The notes under the pieces were generated by a model. That model did no database searches, was not told the DNA's origin, and saw only the letters and a program-made list of their open reading frames with translations. Below are positions 45,896-54,510 of a stretch of DNA of 64,000 bases, piece by piece; position 1 is the first letter of the stretch; every line of letters begins with the position of its first letter. Both the position numbers and the translations under genes were made by a program. Source of the DNA: Rhodocyclaceae bacterium (GTDB lineage Bacteria; Pseudomonadota; Gammaproteobacteria; Burkholderiales; Rhodocyclaceae); contig JALNXH010000002.1 in NCBI GenBank assembly GCA_023230455.1, positions 62,001-126,000 of the forward strand, written 5' to 3'.

Positions 45896-47845
45896 GTGTG
45901 CGGCCTGACGGGCTGTCTCGGTTTCCCACTGGCGGAGGCCGGCGTGCTGGGTCGGATGGCGGAACGCATTCGCCACCGCGGCCCCGATGATTCGGGCATC
46001 TGGCTGGATCCGGAAGCAGGCATTGGGCTCGCGCACCGTCGGCTTGCGGTGCTCGACCTTTCGCCCACCGGACATCAGCCGATGATTTCCCATTGCGGGC
46101 AGTATGTCGTTGCCTTCAACGGTGAGATCTACAATCACCTCGATCTGCGCTTGCTTTTGCAGAGCGAGGGTATCGCTCCCCAGTGGCGCGGACATTCGGA
46201 CACGGAGACCCTGCTGGCGTGCATCAGTGCCTGGGGGATGGAGACTGCAGTGAAGCGGTTCTCCGGGATGTTCGCCTTCGCCCTGTGGGACAGACGGGCG
46301 GTGAAGCTCGTGCTGGCACGGGATCGGGCCGGTGAGAAACCCCTCTATTACGGCTGGCAGCAGGGCATCTTTCTCTTCGGCTCCGAACTCAAGGCGCTGG
46401 CCGCCCATCCGGCGTTCAGGCCGGAGGTAAGCCGCGATGCGCTGACACTTTTCATGCGCTTTGGCTACGTTCCCGAGCCGTGGTCGATCTATCGCGGCAT
46501 CTACAAGTTACCGCCCGGCTGCTGGTTGGAGTTGAACGCGGACGCGGTGGGGGGCTGCCACCCCGAACCGTGTGCCTACTGGGCAGCTTCGGCCGTGGCG
46601 AACGAGGGAGTACGGAATCGGGTTACGGACCCGCCCACGGCGCTGGCCGAACTTGAACAACGGCTCAACAGTGTTATTTTGCGCCAGAGCATTGCCGATG
46701 TTCCCTTGGGCGCGTTTCTCTCCGGTGGTGTGGATTCGTCGCTGGTTGTCGCGTTAATGCAGGCACAGTCACGAGTACCGGTGCGCACCTTCACCATCGG
46801 TTTTCATGAGGCTGGATTTAACGAGGCTGAGCATGCCAAGGCAGTGGCGCGGCATCTCGGCACCGACCATACGGAACTTTATGTGACGCCGGAAGAGGCT
46901 CTAGCAGTCATCTCGCGATTGCCTGTGTTGTACGACGAGCCATTCGCCGACTCCTCGCAAATACCGACGTATCTCGTAGCGCAACTGGCGCGCAAGCATG
47001 TGACTGTCGTGTTATCGGGCGATGGTGGCGACGAGCTGTTCGGCGGGTACAACCGCTACGTGTGGGGCCACACCGTCTGGCGACGAATCGGGTTCTTGCC
47101 GGTCGGCATGCGCCATGTGGCGGCGCGCGTCGCCCTGAGTTTGTCTCCGCAACGATGGGACTCGTTGGCGCAGGCGGCATACCCTGTTCTGCCATCAAGG
47201 CTGCGCATGCTCCAGCCCGGCGACCGGGTTCACAAACTTGCGTCGATCCTTGATGCGCAGACTCCGGATGCGCTGTATCGACGATTGTTGTCGCAACAGC
47301 AGGATCCGTGTGCGGTAGTGGTCGGTGGCTCCGAATTCCCGACCTGGGCAGATCGACAATTACTGGCCGCGAATCTGGAGGACTTTACCGAACGCATGAT
47401 GTGTCACGATTTTCTGGCCTATCTGCCAGGCGATATTCTGACCAAGGTCGATCGTGCCTCGATGGGCGTGAGTCTCGAATCCCGCATCCCCCTGCTCGAC
47501 CACGAACTTGTCGAGTTTGCCTGGCGTGTGCCGCAATCGATGAAGATGCGCGATGGTCAAAGTAAATGGTTGCTGCGCCAGCTGCTTTACAAACACGTAC
47601 CGCGACAGTTGATAGAAAGGCCCAAACAGGGTTTCGGCATTCCGCTCGACTGCTGGCTACGTGGCCCGTTGCGAGAATGGGCTGAATCATTGCTGGACGG
47701 CGAAAGAATACGCCGAGAGGGCTATCTCGATCCTGTGCCGATCAGGCAGCGATGGAGTGAACACTTGTCCGGAAGGCGCAACTGGCAATACTGGCTGTGG
47801 AACGTTCTGACTTTTCAGTCCTGGCTAGAGGCTCAGGGTGACTAA
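45896..47845 (+). CDS. asnB: Asparagine synthase-type glutamine amidotransferase 2
   Basis: A second class II amidotransferase, 649 residues. The start is a GTG at 45896, so the nucleophile is Cys2 (VCGLTGCLG). HRGPDDSG, AFNGEIYNH and the synthetase loop FLSGGVDSSLVVALM are intact. It is clearly different from the copy at 37176, so the two probably act on different acceptors. Placed before a family 4 glycosyltransferase and the wbpV-wbpL-wbpM-like trio, it matches the position of wbpS in Pseudomonas aeruginosa O6, where it is linked to uronamide formation. Its end overlaps the next gene by eight bases. Confidence 0.9.
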   Translation: MCGLTGCLGFPLAEAGVLGRMAERIRHRGPDDSGIWLDPEAGIGLAHRRLAVLDLSPTGHQPMISHCGQYVVAFNGEIYNHLDLRLLLQSEGIAPQWRGHSDTETLLACISAWGMETAVKRFSGMFAFALWDRRAVKLVLARDRAGEKPLYYGWQQGIFLFGSELKALAAHPAFRPEVSRDALTLFMRFGYVPEPWSIYRGIYKLPPGCWLELNADAVGGCHPEPCAYWAASAVANEGVRNRVTDPPTALAELEQRLNSVILRQSIADVPLGAFLSGGVDSSLVVALMQAQSRVPVRTFTIGFHEAGFNEAEHAKAVARHLGTDHTELYVTPEEALAVISRLPVLYDEPFADSSQIPTYLVAQLARKHVTVVLSGDGGDELFGGYNRYVWGHTVWRRIGFLPVGMRHVAARVALSLSPQRWDSLAQAAYPVLPSRLRMLQPGDRVHKLASILDAQTPDALYRRLLSQQQDPCAVVVGGSEFPTWADRQLLAANLEDFTERMMCHDFLAYLPGDILTKVDRASMGVSLESRIPLLDHELVEFAWRVPQSMKMRDGQSKWLLRQLLYKHVPRQLIERPKQGFGIPLDCWLRGPLREWAESLLDGERIRREGYLDPVPIRQRWSEHLSGRRNWQYWLWNVLTFQSWLEAQGD

Positions 47846-48986
47846 CGGGCGAATCCTTTTCCTGGTTACCGAGGACTGGTATTTCATTTCGCATCGACTG
47901 CCGCTTGCGATAGCGGCACGGGATGCCGGATTTGAAGTGACGGTAGTGACTCGGGTAAGCGATCATGGCGATGCGATTCGCGCCGCAGGTCTGCGACTCG
48001 TGCCCTTTGAGTGGTCGCGCCGCGGCATGAATCCGTTTCGCGAGTTGGTCGTGCTGGCGCGCCTGGTGGCGCTCTATCGTCTGGAAAGGCCGGATATTGT
48101 CCATCAGGTGGCGCTTAAACCGGTTCTATACGGAAGCATTGCCGCTTGTCTAATGCATCATCGTCTCCGCGTCGTGAATGCCATCGCCGGCATGGGTTTT
48201 GTATTTTCTTCCGGCGCGCGCCTCGCCCGCGTACTCAGACCGATCGTGGTTCGCGCTTATCGCATGCTGCTGGGCGGGCGGGATCGGCTGCTGATCCTAC
48301 AGAACCCCGATGATCAGAAGCTGCTGATCGCGGCCGGTGCAATCTCTCCGGATCGGATACGACTCATTCGTGGTTCGGGCGTCGATCCGCAGCGATTTTC
48401 CCCAGTGCCCGAACCACCAGGCCCGCCGCTGGTTGTGCTCGCATCGCGAATGCTGTGGGATAAGGGTATCGCCGAGTTCGTGGATGCCGCCCGTTTGCTG
48501 CGGCGGGCCAACGTTGTGGCGCGATTTGTCCTTGTTGGCGATACGGATCGCGAAAATCCGGCCGCCGTGCCAACCTCCCAGTTGGAGGCATGGCGCAAAG
48601 AGGGCGTTGTTGAATGGTGGGGCCGTCGTGACGATATGCCCGACGTTCTAGTGAAGGCAACTCTGGTTTGCCTGCCTTCGTATCGGGAGGGCTTGCCAAA
48701 GGTATTGCTCGAGGCCGCTGCTTGTGGGCGAGCTCTTGTCGCTACCGACGTGCCGGGATGCCGTGAAATCGTTGCCGATAAAGCGAATGGCCTGCTGGTA
48801 CCGGCGCGGGATTTCGAGGCACTTGCTGCTGCGATTGGAGAGTTGTTGGCTGATCCCGTCCGGCGCAAGAAAATGGGCGAGCGTGGCAGATCGCGCGTGT
48901 TGGAAGAATTTTCAGAGGAAAAAGTTGTCGCCAATACGATGGCGGTTTACCGCGAACTGATGGCGAACCGGGTTCCCGGAGGCTAA
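47838..48986 (+). CDS. Family 4 glycosyltransferase
   Basis: A 382-residue GT-B glycosyltransferase, similar in size and motifs to WbpU/PglA-like enzymes that add an early O-unit sugar. It starts GTG (VTNGRILFLVTEDWYFISH), has SRMLWDKGIAEFVDA as the donor-domain opening, and the E-x7-E signature in SYREGLPKVLLEAAACGRALV. The transferred sugar is unknown. It overlaps the amidotransferase gene by eight bases and precedes the SDR gene by 85 bases. Confidence 0.9.
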   Translation: MTNGRILFLVTEDWYFISHRLPLAIAARDAGFEVTVVTRVSDHGDAIRAAGLRLVPFEWSRRGMNPFRELVVLARLVALYRLERPDIVHQVALKPVLYGSIAACLMHHRLRVVNAIAGMGFVFSSGARLARVLRPIVVRAYRMLLGGRDRLLILQNPDDQKLLIAAGAISPDRIRLIRGSGVDPQRFSPVPEPPGPPLVVLASRMLWDKGIAEFVDAARLLRRANVVARFVLVGDTDRENPAAVPTSQLEAWRKEGVVEWWGRRDDMPDVLVKATLVCLPSYREGLPKVLLEAAACGRALVATDVPGCREIVADKANGLLVPARDFEALAAAIGELLADPVRRKKMGERGRSRVLEEFSEEKVVANTMAVYRELMANRVPGG

Positions 48987-49030
48987 CGCAAGTTTCTGTG
49001 GGCAGCCTGCGCCAACGGAACCGCGGCGAT

Positions 49031-49052
49031 TGCGCATGCATGCATGCGTGCG
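49031..49052 (+). repeat. Alternating pyrimidine-purine tract with a 16-base palindrome
   Basis: TGCGCATGCATGCATGCGTG (49031-49050) continues to 49052 as a perfect 22-base alternation of pyrimidine and purine. Within it CGCATGCATGCATGCG (49033-49048) is a perfect palindrome. It stands 20 bases upstream of the start of the SDR gene. Such tracts can adopt left-handed or cruciform structure; a protein-binding role is also possible. Confidence 0.5.
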
Positions 49053-49071
49053 GAGTTTTTATGGGGTTCGG

Positions 49072-50025
49072 ATGCGAGTACTCGTTACCGGTGCCACGGG
49101 ATTTGTCGGCAGAGCGCTGTGCCCGGCGCTTGCCTTGTGCGGCCATGACGTTCTGGCCGGGGTACGGAAGCAGGTACCCGGCGGCGCTTTCGTGGGCATA
49201 CCCAGTTGCGTTCTGGGCGATATTGGCACTGATCCGGTAACGTCAGCGCAGTTAGCGGGCGCAGACGCGATTGTCCATGTGGCGTCGCGGGTACATGTGA
49301 TGCAGGAATCGGCTGCCGATCCGCTGGCAGCCTACCGTCGCGTCAATGTTGCCGGCACCGTGTCGCTTGTTCGGGCGGCGGCGGATGCCGGTGTCCGGCG
49401 CTTCGTTTTTCTCAGCTCGATCAAAGTCAATGGCGAAGCGACGGGCTCCGTTGCCTTCGACGAAGCATCTCCGCCGGCGCCCGTCGATCCCTACGGCATT
49501 TCCAAGTGGGAAGCAGAACGTGCGCTGGCCGACCTGGCCGAGCGAGCTGGAATGGAGTACGTGATCCTGCGCCCGCCACTGATCTATGGTCCCGGCGTCG
49601 GCGCCAATTTTCTGCGCCTGATCAGACTGGTGGAGGCTGGCTGGCCGTTGCCTCTGGCTTCGCTGCACAATCGCCGCAGCATGCTGGCGTTGGGCAATCT
49701 TTGCGATGCCATCGATTGCTGTCTTACTCATCCGGCCGCTGTCGGACAGACCTTCCTCGTTTCCGACGGGCGCGATGTATCGACCCCGGAATTGATTCGT
49801 GTCATCGCTGCGGCGATGGGTCGGCCGTGCCGCTTGTTCCCTTTTCCCCCGGCGTTGCTGCGAGGCTTGGCGGCATCGATCGGGCGCGGGGCGGAGGCGG
49901 ATCGCCTGCTCGGTTCGCTGGCGATCGATTCGGCGCGAATCCGCAGCCTTCTGCAATGGCAACCTCCGCTTGATTTCGAGGCTGCTGTCAAGTTTGCCGT
50001 CGACGCTTATCGCGCGGGCGGTTGA
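49072..50025 (+). CDS. NAD(P)-dependent SDR, WbpV-like 4-keto sugar reductase
   Basis: A 317-residue SDR with the nucleotide motif GATGFVGRAL, VFLSSIKVNGE and the catalytic Tyr141/Lys145 (YGISK). By its place before the initiating transferase and the WbpM-like dehydratase, it is most like WbpV, which reduces UDP-4-keto-6-deoxy-GlcNAc to UDP-QuiNAc (a FucNAc-type product from a WbpK-like enzyme cannot be excluded). The ATG at 49072 is chosen over upstream in-frame starts because it opens the Rossmann motif at once. Confidence 0.82.
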   Translation: MRVLVTGATGFVGRALCPALALCGHDVLAGVRKQVPGGAFVGIPSCVLGDIGTDPVTSAQLAGADAIVHVASRVHVMQESAADPLAAYRRVNVAGTVSLVRAAADAGVRRFVFLSSIKVNGEATGSVAFDEASPPAPVDPYGISKWEAERALADLAERAGMEYVILRPPLIYGPGVGANFLRLIRLVEAGWPLPLASLHNRRSMLALGNLCDAIDCCLTHPAAVGQTFLVSDGRDVSTPELIRVIAAAMGRPCRLFPFPPALLRGLAASIGRGAEADRLLGSLAIDSARIRSLLQWQPPLDFEAAVKFAVDAYRAGG

Positions 50026-50089
50026 GGACTGTCACGCCGGGATGGCGGGGCTGCGCGACTATAATCTGAGCGTTCCCGCCCCTGCCAAA

Positions 50090-51070
50090 ATGCATATTCC
50101 GAATTCATTGCTTTTCCTGTTGCCCTTGCCGCTCGTCGCTGCAACGCTTTTCCTGCTGCTGCGTAGCGGCTTGGCGTGGCGGCTGGCCGTCGATGAGCCC
50201 AACCACCGCTCGCTGCATACCGGCAAGGTGCCGCGCATCGGCGGGCTGGTCATCGTTCTGGCGTTGCTTGCCGTCTGGACGGTTGCGATGGCTCCGCCGC
50301 AAGGGTTGCTGCCGGCGGTTGCCGTTCTCGCCGTGGTTTCGTATGCCGACGATCATTGGGGCATGCCGGTTGTGCTGCGTTTTGCTGCGCATACGCTGGT
50401 CGCCGCCGCCTATGCGGGTTTGGTGGCGAACCCGGGATGGACAGGCTTATTGATGACGACGCTGGCACTGGCCTGGCTGACCAATCTCTACAACTTCATG
50501 GACGGCGCCAACGGCCTGGCCGGCGGAATGGCCGTCTTCGGTTTTGGCGTCTATGGCCTGGCCGCACTGCCCGGTAACGAGAGCCTCGCATTCATCAGCT
50601 TCGGCGTTGCCGCCGCCGCCGCCGGTTTCCTGCTGTTCAACTTTCATCCGGCGCGTGTTTTCATGGGCGACGTGGGCTCGATCCCGCTTGGTTTTCTCGC
50701 CGGCGCCATCGGTCTTGCTGGGTGGACGCAGGCGTTGTGGCCGGCATGGTTTCCGCTGCTGGTGTTCGCCCCTTTCGTCGTCGATGCCAGCGTGACGCTG
50801 GTGCGCCGCGGCCTGCGTGGCGAACGCGTCTGGCAGGCGCATCGCGAGCACTACTACCAGCGGCTGGTGCGCATGGGCTGGAGCCACCGCCGTCTGGCGT
50901 TGCACGAATATGCGCTGATGGCGGCGCTCGGCGCGTCGGCGCTGGCATTGCAAACGACGCCGGACGTCGTGCAATGGGCTGGCCTGGCGGCTTGGTTGGG
51001 CGTGTTGTGTGCATTGATGTGGGTAATCGATCGGCGCTGGCGTAATCACACGAACGGAGGCCGTCCGTGA
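50090..51070 (+). CDS. WecA/WbpL-like polyprenyl-phosphate sugar-1-phosphate transferase
   Basis: A 326-residue membrane enzyme of the MraY/WecA family that starts O-unit synthesis by moving an amino-sugar phosphate to undecaprenyl phosphate. Hallmarks are NHRSLHTGKVPRIGG, SYADDHWGMP with the DD pair, NLYNFMDGANGLAGG, ARVFMGDVGSIP and the C-terminal HREHYYQR. About ten hydrophobic helices fill the rest. TATAAT at 50060-50065 lies 25 bases before the start but has no good -35. It overlaps the dehydratase gene (GTGA). Confidence 0.9.
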   Translation: MHIPNSLLFLLPLPLVAATLFLLLRSGLAWRLAVDEPNHRSLHTGKVPRIGGLVIVLALLAVWTVAMAPPQGLLPAVAVLAVVSYADDHWGMPVVLRFAAHTLVAAAYAGLVANPGWTGLLMTTLALAWLTNLYNFMDGANGLAGGMAVFGFGVYGLAALPGNESLAFISFGVAAAAAGFLLFNFHPARVFMGDVGSIPLGFLAGAIGLAGWTQALWPAWFPLLVFAPFVVDASVTLVRRGLRGERVWQAHREHYYQRLVRMGWSHRRLALHEYALMAALGASALALQTTPDVVQWAGLAAWLGVLCALMWVIDRRWRNHTNGGRP

Positions 51071-52896
51071 ACTGGAACTGGCGGATTCTCGCCGCCACGG
51101 CCTACGACATTGCCGCGGCGCTGGCGGCCTGGAGCTGCGCTTACTGGTTGCGCTTCAACTTCGACATTCCGCCGCTTTTCGCCGAGAGCATGCGCTCAAG
51201 CCTGTGGGTGGTGCTCCCGCTACAGGGGTTGATCTTCTATTCCTTCGGCCTCTATCGGGGCATCTGGCGCTTCGCCAGCATTCCCGACCTGCGCCGCATC
51301 GCCGTTGCTTCAGGCACGGCGGCACTGGCGACGCCGGTCGCGCTGTTCATGGTCAACCGTCTGCATGAAGTGCCGCGCTCGGCGCTGGTGCTCGATCCCC
51401 TGCTGCTGGTGTTGATGATGGGCGGCGGGCGTTTCGTCTATCGCGCATGGAAGGACGGCCACCTGTTTTCGCCGCGCCAGCTCGATGCTATGCCGGTATT
51501 GGTGCTGGGCGCCGGAGAGGCGGCGGCGGCGCTGCTGCGTGATCTGGCGCGCAACCCGCGCTGGCAGGTGATGGGCCTGCTCGACGACGACGAAGGCAAG
51601 GTCGGGCGGCAGATCCACGGCGCTAACGTACTTGGCCGACTGGAGGATTTGCCCGTGCATGCACGGCGGCTGAATGTGCAGCACGCTATCGTCGCCATGC
51701 CCGGCGTCGGTGTCGGCGTGCGCCGCCATGCGATCGAAATTGCCGTGGGTGCCGGCTTGCAGGCGCTGACGGTGCCGGCGCTGGGCGATGTGCTGTCGGG
51801 TAAGGTGTCGGTCTCCGAGGTGCGCCAGGTCGAGCTCGAGGATCTGCTCGGCCGCGAAGCGGTACAACTCGACGATGCCGGCCTGCACGGCCTACTCGGC
51901 GGCAAGGTGGTGTTGGTTACCGGGGCGGGTGGCTCGATCGGCTCCGAACTCTGCCGGCAGGTTGCCCGTTTCGGTCCGGCGCGACTGATCTGCTTCGATC
52001 AGTCGGAGTACGCGCTCTACAAAATTGGCGAGGAATTCGCCGTCCGCCTGCCCGATCTTGCGACATGCTATGCGGTCGGCGACGTGCGCGACGAAACCCG
52101 GCTGACGCAGGTGTTTGCCGCGCATCGGCCGCAGTTGGTGTTCCATGCCGCCGCCTACAAGCACGTGCCGCTGATGGAGCAGGAGAATGCCTGGCAGGCG
52201 GTCCGCAACAACGTGCTCGGTACCTATCGCGTGGCGCAAGTAGCCATCGCCAACGGCGCGGAGGAGTGCGTTCTGGTTTCGACCGACAAGGCGGTCAATC
52301 CGACCAATGTGATGGGCGCCAGCAAGCGCCTCGCCGAGCAGGTGTGCCGCGCCTTGCAGGCGGGGGCTGGTGCGACGCGCTTTGTCACGGTGCGCTTCGG
52401 CAACGTGCTCGGCTCGAGCGGTAGCGTGATTCCCAAGTTCCGCGAACAGATCGCCGCTGGCGGCCCGATGACGGTGACGCATCCGGACATCGTGCGCTAT
52501 TTCATGCTGATCCCGGAGGCCGCGCAGCTCGTGCTGCAGGCCGGTCTGATGGGGCGCGGCGGCGAGCTGTTGGTGCTCGATATGGGCGAGCCGGTGAAAA
52601 TCGTCGATCTGGCGCGCGACATGATCCGGCTCTCCGGTTACACCGAAGAGGAGATCGGCATCGAGTTTGCCGGCCTGCGGCCGGGCGAGAAACTCTATGA
52701 GGAACTGCTCGCCGACAGCGAAACCACGCTGCCGACGCCGCACCCCAAGCTGCGCATCGCCAAGGCCGACGGCGCCCCCGATGCGGCCTGGCTGGCGGCG
52801 CTGGAACGCTGGCTGGCCGTGCCAGTGCGCGACGAGGCCGAGGTCAAGGCCGGGCTGCGGCAGTGGGTGCCGGAATACCGCCCGGTGGAGCATTGA
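51067..52896 (+). CDS. WbpM/PglF-like UDP-GlcNAc 4,6-dehydratase (membrane-bound)
   Basis: A 609-residue membrane-anchored nucleotide-sugar dehydratase. N-terminal helices occupy about residues 5-125, a CapD-like domain follows, then the catalytic Rossmann domain (VLVTGAGGSIGSELC near residue 281). The active site has the methionine type, with Thr406, Met416 and Lys420 (VSTDKAVNPTN, VMGASKRLAE), with the same spacing as PglF (Thr395/Met405/Lys409). It should make UDP-4-keto-6-deoxy-GlcNAc, the substrate of the WbpV-like reductase. The start is GTG at 51067. It is the last gene of the polysaccharide locus and overlaps apaH by one base. Confidence 0.92.
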   Translation: MNWNWRILAATAYDIAAALAAWSCAYWLRFNFDIPPLFAESMRSSLWVVLPLQGLIFYSFGLYRGIWRFASIPDLRRIAVASGTAALATPVALFMVNRLHEVPRSALVLDPLLLVLMMGGGRFVYRAWKDGHLFSPRQLDAMPVLVLGAGEAAAALLRDLARNPRWQVMGLLDDDEGKVGRQIHGANVLGRLEDLPVHARRLNVQHAIVAMPGVGVGVRRHAIEIAVGAGLQALTVPALGDVLSGKVSVSEVRQVELEDLLGREAVQLDDAGLHGLLGGKVVLVTGAGGSIGSELCRQVARFGPARLICFDQSEYALYKIGEEFAVRLPDLATCYAVGDVRDETRLTQVFAAHRPQLVFHAAAYKHVPLMEQENAWQAVRNNVLGTYRVAQVAIANGAEECVLVSTDKAVNPTNVMGASKRLAEQVCRALQAGAGATRFVTVRFGNVLGSSGSVIPKFREQIAAGGPMTVTHPDIVRYFMLIPEAAQLVLQAGLMGRGGELLVLDMGEPVKIVDLARDMIRLSGYTEEEIGIEFAGLRPGEKLYEELLADSETTLPTPHPKLRIAKADGAPDAAWLAALERWLAVPVRDEAEVKAGLRQWVPEYRPVEH

Positions 52897-53723
52897 TGGC
52901 GACCTACGCGATTGGCGACATCCAGGGTTGCTACCAGGCGCTGGTGCAACTGTTGCAGCGGATCGATTTCGACGCCGTTCGCGACCGGCTCTGGCTGGTT
53001 GGCGATCTGGTGAATCGCGGCCCGCAGTCGCTGGAAGTTCTGCGCTTCGTCATGGGTTTGGGTGAGCGTGCGGTAGTCGTGCTGGGCAATCACGATCTAC
53101 ATCTGGTGATGCAGGCCGAAGGCCATGGCCGCGCCAGTACGGAGGACACGCTGGCGTCGGTGCTGGCGGCGCCGGATCGCGCAGAACTGCTGGCCTGGCT
53201 GCGCAGCCGGCCGCTGTTCCATGCCGAAGGCGAGCATGCAATGGTGCATGCCGGCCTGCTCCCGTCCTGGTCCATCGCCCAGGCGGCGGCGCTGTCCGAC
53301 GAGGTCCGCGCCGCGCTGACGGGCGCAAACTATCGCGACTTTCTGGCCCACATGTGGGGCAGCCAGCCGATGCAATGGGATGATGCGTTGTACGGTTGGG
53401 ATCGTCTGCGCGTGGTGGTCAATGCCATGACGCGGATGCGCTTCTGCACCGCGCAGGGAGTGATGGATTTCCGCAGTAAGGGGCCGCCGGAACATGCTGC
53501 ACCGGATGTTCTGCCCTGGTTCCGCGTACCCGGTCGCGCCAGTGCCGGCCACACCATCGTCTGCGGCCATTGGTCGGCGCTCGGCCTCAGGCTGGAAACG
53601 AATCTGATGGCGTTGGACTCAGGTTGTCTCTGGGGCGGAGCGTTGACGGCCGTGCGGTTGGAAGATCGCGAGGTATTTCAACTCCCCTGCGAACGTCAGG
53701 TGGCGCCGGGCGGCTGGGATTAA
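52896..53723 (+). CDS. apaH: Symmetrical bis(5'-nucleosyl)-tetraphosphatase
   Basis: Hydrolyses Ap4A to two ADP and can remove Np4 caps from RNA. The 275-residue metallophosphatase has MATYAIGDIQGCYQAL, WLVGDLVNRGPQS and VVLGNHDLHLV (metal ligands), with HAGLLPSW and CGHWSALG further on, in normal spacing. The ATG overlaps the wbpM-like stop by one base. Its last 137 bases run antisense to the end of plsC. Confidence 0.95.
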   Translation: MATYAIGDIQGCYQALVQLLQRIDFDAVRDRLWLVGDLVNRGPQSLEVLRFVMGLGERAVVVLGNHDLHLVMQAEGHGRASTEDTLASVLAAPDRAELLAWLRSRPLFHAEGEHAMVHAGLLPSWSIAQAAALSDEVRAALTGANYRDFLAHMWGSQPMQWDDALYGWDRLRVVVNAMTRMRFCTAQGVMDFRSKGPPEHAAPDVLPWFRVPGRASAGHTIVCGHWSALGLRLETNLMALDSGCLWGGALTAVRLEDREVFQLPCERQVAPGGWD

Positions 53724-54465
53724 GGCGCTCACTGATTGCCTGATGGGCCGCCGCCGACAGGTGCCGCCGCTCGGCCGCGGCCGGATCCAGCGCCGGCAGA
53801 ATGGCGACGCGGACGACCAGCCCGGTGGCGCAAGCGATCGACCACAGACACTCTAGCAGCGTGATGTCGTCCACGTAGGCCGGTGCCGCGTGGAGACGGC
53901 CCGTGCGATCCTCATAGCGCAGGGCGACCGGCGTTACCGTCGTTCCGGCATCCACCGCTGGCTGGAACAACGCGCTGTGAAACGGCAGTACCGCATCGCC
54001 GCGACTGGACGTGCCTTCGGGGAACACCGCGATGCAGGCGCCGCTGCGTAATTGCGCCGTCATTGTTGCGCTGGTGCGCTGTGCGGCCCGACGGTTGCCG
54101 CGAGCGAGAAAGATGGTTTCGGTATGGCGGCAGAGCCAGCCGATCAGCGGCCAGTCCGCGACCTCGTCCTTGGAAACAAAGGCGGCGGGTTCGAGGGCAT
54201 TGATGACGTAGATGTCGAGAAAGGAAATGTGGTTCGCCACCAGCAGCCCGGTCAGCTGGCCGTTACTCTCGATGACCACGCGAATGCCGAGCACATCCAT
54301 CAGTTGCTGCGACCAGCGCTGCTTCAGCGCTCGCCGTCGCGGCAGGCCGACGAACGGAAATACCAGTGCCACGGTGACGCAGCCCCAAAACAGATGCAGG
54401 CCCGTGCGTGCCAGACGGAAGGCGGCACGGACGTTGAGGTGGGCGCTGAGGAGAGCTGAAATCAC
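53587..54465 (-). CDS. 1-acyl-sn-glycerol-3-phosphate acyltransferase (PlsC-like)
   Basis: A 292-residue membrane-associated acyltransferase that would form phosphatidate. The acyl-transfer motif NHISFLD and the substrate motif FPEGTSSRGD are present, after an N-terminal hydrophobic stretch (GLHLFWGCVTVALVFPFVGL is its core). The last 45 residues or so are Pro/Arg-rich and lie antisense to apaH, so they may be a non-conserved tail. The GTG start at 54465 is the only in-frame start near the N-terminus, lacks a good ribosome binding site, and falls at the foot of a hairpin; the exact start is uncertain. Confidence 0.85.
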   Translation of the reverse strand: MISALLSAHLNVRAAFRLARTGLHLFWGCVTVALVFPFVGLPRRRALKQRWSQQLMDVLGIRVVIESNGQLTGLLVANHISFLDIYVINALEPAAFVSKDEVADWPLIGWLCRHTETIFLARGNRRAAQRTSATMTAQLRSGACIAVFPEGTSSRGDAVLPFHSALFQPAVDAGTTVTPVALRYEDRTGRLHAAPAYVDDITLLECLWSIACATGLVVRVAILPALDPAAAERRHLSAAAHQAISERLNPSRPAPPDVRRGVEIPRDLPTARPSTLRPRDNLSPTPSDSFPA

Positions 54466-54487
54466 GCGCCGATTTTGCGTCGGCGCG
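54465..54487 (-). promoter_or_regulatory. Hairpin at the plsC start codon
   Basis: CGCGCCGA (54465-54472) and TCGGCGCG (54480-54487) are perfect 8-base arms around a 7-base loop. On the minus strand the stem ends exactly with the first base of the plsC GTG start. It could hold the start site closed, or act as a partial terminator for the lipoprotein gene upstream; no T-run follows in that direction. Confidence 0.45.
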
Positions 54488-54510
54488 GTTTCAGTTTGAT
54501 GACTGGCGCG

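Noticed and set aside
49061..49071. ATG at 49061 with GGAG upstream as start of the SDR gene
   Set aside because: It is in another frame; the SDR frame needs the ATG at 49072.
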